A stretch of 7,278 nt of DNA, taken from assembly GCA_015711875.1 (NCBI GenBank), contig JACVJG010000130.1, positions 1 to 7,278 of the forward strand, given 5' to 3'. Under the pieces are notes generated by a model. That model was given only the letters and a program-made list of their open reading frames with translations, was not told the origin of the DNA and did not search any database. This document shows positions 5,643 to 7,278 of this stretch, in pieces (the first letter of the stretch is position 1; every line of letters starts with the position of its first letter). Source of the DNA: Candidatus Solincola jinzensis (GTDB lineage Bacteria; Actinomycetota; Geothermincolia; Geothermincolales; RBG-13-55-18). The translations under genes were made by a program, and so were the position numbers.

Positions 5643-6419
5643 TCAGAACCTCTGTATGCGCTCCGCCAGGCTCTTCCCCTCGACGAGAAACGAGTCGATC
5701 CTCCCGTTCAAACTCCCCAGGCGGTCCAGGGCCTCGGCATTGAGCATGCCGGCCTCCTTCACGGCGCCGGAGAACCATTCCCTGAAGCGCTGGTAGGGGC
5801 CCATGTCCTCGGGCTTTATCTCCCTGTCCACGCTGGCGGCGGCGTCATCTATGGAATGCAGGTACGCCATGAGGCGTTCCCGGTATTCCTCCAGCCCCTC
5901 CGGCGGCTCCATGCCGCTCAACTCACGGTAATAGCCGCTCATGGTTTTGCTGTCCTCCGTGGCGGCCGCCTTTATCTCCGCCACTCCCACGCCCTCCGAT
6001 AGATTGGGAAGGGCCAGGTTCTCCACGTCGGCGAGCATGGGCAGGGCGGCCTCGAAGAACCCGATGGTGTTCTCGGCTTCGCTCATGCCGCGCACCCCCT
6101 GGGCATAGAACTCGAGCAGGTCAAGGTGCAGGGGGATCGCCTCGGAAGGCGGGTACATGGCGTCGGCCTTCTGCCATGCCGTGTCGAAAACCCCCGCCGC
6201 CTCGCTGAAAAGCTCCCTCAGCGAGGGAAGGTCATAGTAATCCCTGAGGTCGAGGTCCCCCATCTCCCCCAGGATCACCCCGAGGTCCCACGCCACCCCG
6301 TCATGCAGCTCGGAGACGGTCTTCAGGTAATCGGGCAACCCCATCTCCCCGCCGCTTCCGCATCCGTAAGAGAAGAACGCCAGGCAGGCGGCCAAGAGCA
6401 GAGCGAGCGTGCGTCGCAT
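5643..6419 (-). CDS. Putative lipoprotein of unknown function, helical
   Basis: I do not recognise this family. The 258-residue product starts MRRTLALLLAACLAFFSYGC, a short positively charged start, a hydrophobic core and a cysteine at 20 followed by GSGG, which looks like a lipoprotein signal with the mature protein anchored at Cys20. The -3 residue (Ser17) is not the usual leucine; an earlier LAAC at 9-12 fits the lipobox better but leaves too short a signal. The rest is rich in Glu, Leu and Ala with little beta character, suggesting a helical bundle outside the membrane. The frame extends upstream to 6506. The ATG at 6419 is preferred because GGGAG lies eight bases upstream; the ATG at 6425 is only two bases from it. 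The stop is TGA at 5643-5645. A promoter with a perfect TATAAT lies just upstream, so it is probably transcribed alone. Confidence 0.75.
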   Translation of the reverse strand: MRRTLALLLAACLAFFSYGCGSGGEMGLPDYLKTVSELHDGVAWDLGVILGEMGDLDLRDYYDLPSLRELFSEAAGVFDTAWQKADAMYPPSEAIPLHLDLLEFYAQGVRGMSEAENTIGFFEAALPMLADVENLALPNLSEGVGVAEIKAAATEDSKTMSGYYRELSGMEPPEGLEEYRERLMAYLHSIDDAAASVDREIKPEDMGPYQRFREWFSGAVKEAGMLNAEALDRLGSLNGRIDSFLVEGKSLAERIQRF

Positions 6420-6455
6420 ATCCATAACTCCCTCTATAAGGACAAGGCTCAGACC

Positions 6456-6484
6456 ATTATAATATCCGCCCGGAACATGCTGAA
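6456..6484 (-). promoter_or_regulatory. Promoter of the lipoprotein gene
   Basis: On the minus strand a perfect TATAAT (6456-6461) follows TTCAGC (6479-6484) with a 17-base spacer. The predicted start near 6449 gives a leader of about 30 bases before the ATG at 6419. This is the best-matching promoter in the window. Confidence 0.65.
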
Positions 6485-6523
6485 CACCCCGCGAAGGCGA
6501 GGGCATGCGGCGAAGGCGGCATA

Positions 6524-6544
6524 AACATAATTGGCAATTATGTT
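6524..6544. promoter_or_regulatory. 21-bp palindrome, probable operator
   Basis: AACATAATTG and CAATTATGTT are perfect 10-base inverted arms around a single G. It sits in the control region between the minus-strand lipoprotein gene and the plus-strand small gene, about 40 bases upstream of the lipoprotein -35 and adjacent to the candidate plus-strand promoter. The symmetry and AT-richness are typical of a binding site for a homodimeric helix-turn-helix regulator. No T-run follows it, which speaks against a terminator. The cognate regulator is unknown. Confidence 0.6.
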
Positions 6545-6547
6545 CAA

Positions 6548-6577
6548 TATGACTTGCGGGTGGTGCTAAAATATTAT
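6548..6577 (+). promoter_or_regulatory. Candidate promoter of the small plus-strand gene
   Basis: TATGAC (6548-6553) and TATTAT (6572-6577) are separated by 18 bases; an overlapping pair, TTCAAT (6543-6548) and TAAAAT (6567-6572), also with an 18-base spacer, is possible. Either would start transcription near 6580 and places the palindrome at 6524-6544 at or just upstream of the -35. Confidence 0.35.
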
Positions 6578-6598
6578 CTACGGCCCGATAAAACGCAA

Positions 6599-6889
6599 GT
6601 GGGCGGTGGACTTTTGCACAGACGGGAATCTTTGAGGAAAGGCAACGGCGGCGAATCCGCGAGCAACGCCTACAAGGTGAGGATAAGCAAGGGGTTCGTG
6701 GACGCCTCCTTCGGAGAGGGCTTCCTGGTGGAGGTCTGGGACTTCCGCATGCAACGCCTGGTCTACGGGGAGAAGTACAAGGACCTGGGGCAGGCCCGCC
6801 GTCGCCAGAGGGAGATCAAGAGCGATATCGACAATATGAGCCTGGACCGCTTTCGCCAGGCCTACCTCTCCCGCCAACCCCGGTTTTAG
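6599..6889 (+). CDS. Small hypothetical protein, basic, about 96 aa
   Basis: I do not recognise this protein. The convincing part is the core from about residue 25 of this start: YKVRISKG, then GEGFLVEVWDFRMQRLVYGEKYKDL, then a basic helical stretch (QARRRQREIKSDIDNM) and LDRFRQAYL near the end. It reads as a small beta-rich domain followed by an Arg-rich helix, and its composition is protein-like. The frame is open from a TTG at 6554, but that lies upstream of the likely -10. The GTG at 6599 is taken as the first start downstream of the promoter, although no good ribosome binding site precedes it; a TTG at 6632 is an alternative. It stands alone on the plus strand, convergent with the WYL-domain gene. 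No catalytic motif, signal peptide or membrane segment is visible. Confidence 0.6.
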   Translation: MGGGLLHRRESLRKGNGGESASNAYKVRISKGFVDASFGEGFLVEVWDFRMQRLVYGEKYKDLGQARRRQREIKSDIDNMSLDRFRQAYLSRQPRF

Positions 6890-7100
6890 ATAACCCGGTT
6901 CTCCAGGTGCCTTCACGGATTCGATCGACCATGTTCGACCGTGTATATCAACAGTACCGATCATCCCCTGGGACGAAAGGATGCGCGAAGCCTCCGAGTC
7001 AGGCCGAGATGTTCCAATGGCATACGGATGGAAATAACGGGATATAGCATCTTGAACCCGTGCGATGGCTTCCTGTCGGTGTACGGCGGGAAGCGACGTT

Positions 7101-7278
7101 TCAGGCGCCGGCGTCGCCGTCGGAGCTATATACGGCCAGGGTGGAGAGGGCGCGCTCTCTCAGCCTCTTCTTCAGCTCGGGCGGCGATATCACCTTCACC
7201 TCCGTCCCGTAGCTGAGCAGCTCCCGTTCCAGCCAGGAGAGGTTATCGGTGCGCAAAGTGCAGACCAGGCGTCCCTTG
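7101..7278 (-). CDS. WYL-domain transcriptional regulator, C-terminal end, cut by window end
   Basis: The last 58 residues of a minus-strand gene run into the window from its right edge and stop at TGA (7101-7103). They read VCTLRTDNLSWLERELLSYG, then TEVKVISPPELKKRLRERAL and STLAVYSSDGDAGA. This is the typical end of WYL-domain (PafB/PafC/YafY-like) regulators: a strand, a helix with WLxRELLSYG, then a V-x-V-x-x-PxELxxxLxxRAxxxLxxY tail. Such proteins usually carry an N-terminal winged helix and sense a ligand or nucleic acid through the WYL domain; those parts lie outside the window. The gene points away from the small gene's 3' end and shares no promoter visible here. The family call rests on the tail pattern only. 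Confidence 0.75.
   Translation of the reverse strand, partial: KGRLVCTLRTDNLSWLERELLSYGTEVKVISPPELKKRLRERALSTLAVYSSDGDAGA

Noticed and set aside
6890..7100. Gap between the small gene and the WYL gene
   Set aside because: I looked for a terminator, small gene or RNA in this 211-bp convergent gap and found nothing supportable; the 91-codon frame starting at 6941 runs antisense into the WYL gene.

Overview
The window is 7.3 kb of GC-rich bacterial DNA with strong GGAGG-type ribosome binding sites, GTG/TTG start codons and short operons. The gene content combines a class I CoA-transferase, an ADP-forming acyl-CoA synthetase alpha subunit, the [NiFe]-hydrogenase maturation pair hypA-hypB, undecaprenyl-diphosphate phosphatase and a WYL-domain regulator. 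This fits an anaerobic, high-GC bacterium, perhaps an uncultured deep-branching actinobacterial lineage. That placement is inference from gene content and composition; there is no rRNA or other phylogenetic marker here.

Layout. (1) 1-1240, minus strand: a CoA-transferase pair, subunit A (352 aa) followed 13 bp later by subunit B, which is cut by the window start just after its probable catalytic glutamate. (2) 1241-1689: a 449-bp divergent intergenic region with a minus-strand promoter candidate and an adjacent inverted repeat. (3) 1690-2711, plus strand: hypA and hypB, tightly coupled. (4) 2712-3228: a 517-bp convergent gap with no credible gene but with a perfect 33-bp direct repeat whose two copies are separated by 44 unique bases. 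(5) 3229-5519, minus strand: an acyl-CoA synthetase (ADP-forming) alpha subunit, best started at a TTG codon, overlapping uppP by one base (TGATG). (6) 5643-6419, minus strand: an unrecognised helical lipoprotein with a good promoter. (7) 6426-6598: a divergent control region with a 21-bp palindrome. (8) A small basic hypothetical protein on the plus strand, ending at 6889. (9) 7101-7278, minus strand: the C-terminal end of a WYL-domain regulator cut by the window end.

How the genes fit together. CoA-transferase and ADP-forming acyl-CoA synthetase both interconvert carboxylic acids and their CoA thioesters, so the window suggests a fermentative or acid-degrading metabolism with substrate-level phosphorylation. 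HypA/HypB deliver nickel to a [NiFe]-hydrogenase that must be encoded elsewhere, as must HypC-F. uppP is a cell-wall lipid-carrier recycling gene that appears to share a transcript with the synthetase without an obvious functional link.

I see no complete novel system. The items most worth a second look are the 33-bp repeat pair, the 21-bp palindrome between the lipoprotein gene and the small gene, and the synthetase alpha subunit standing without its ATP-grasp partner.
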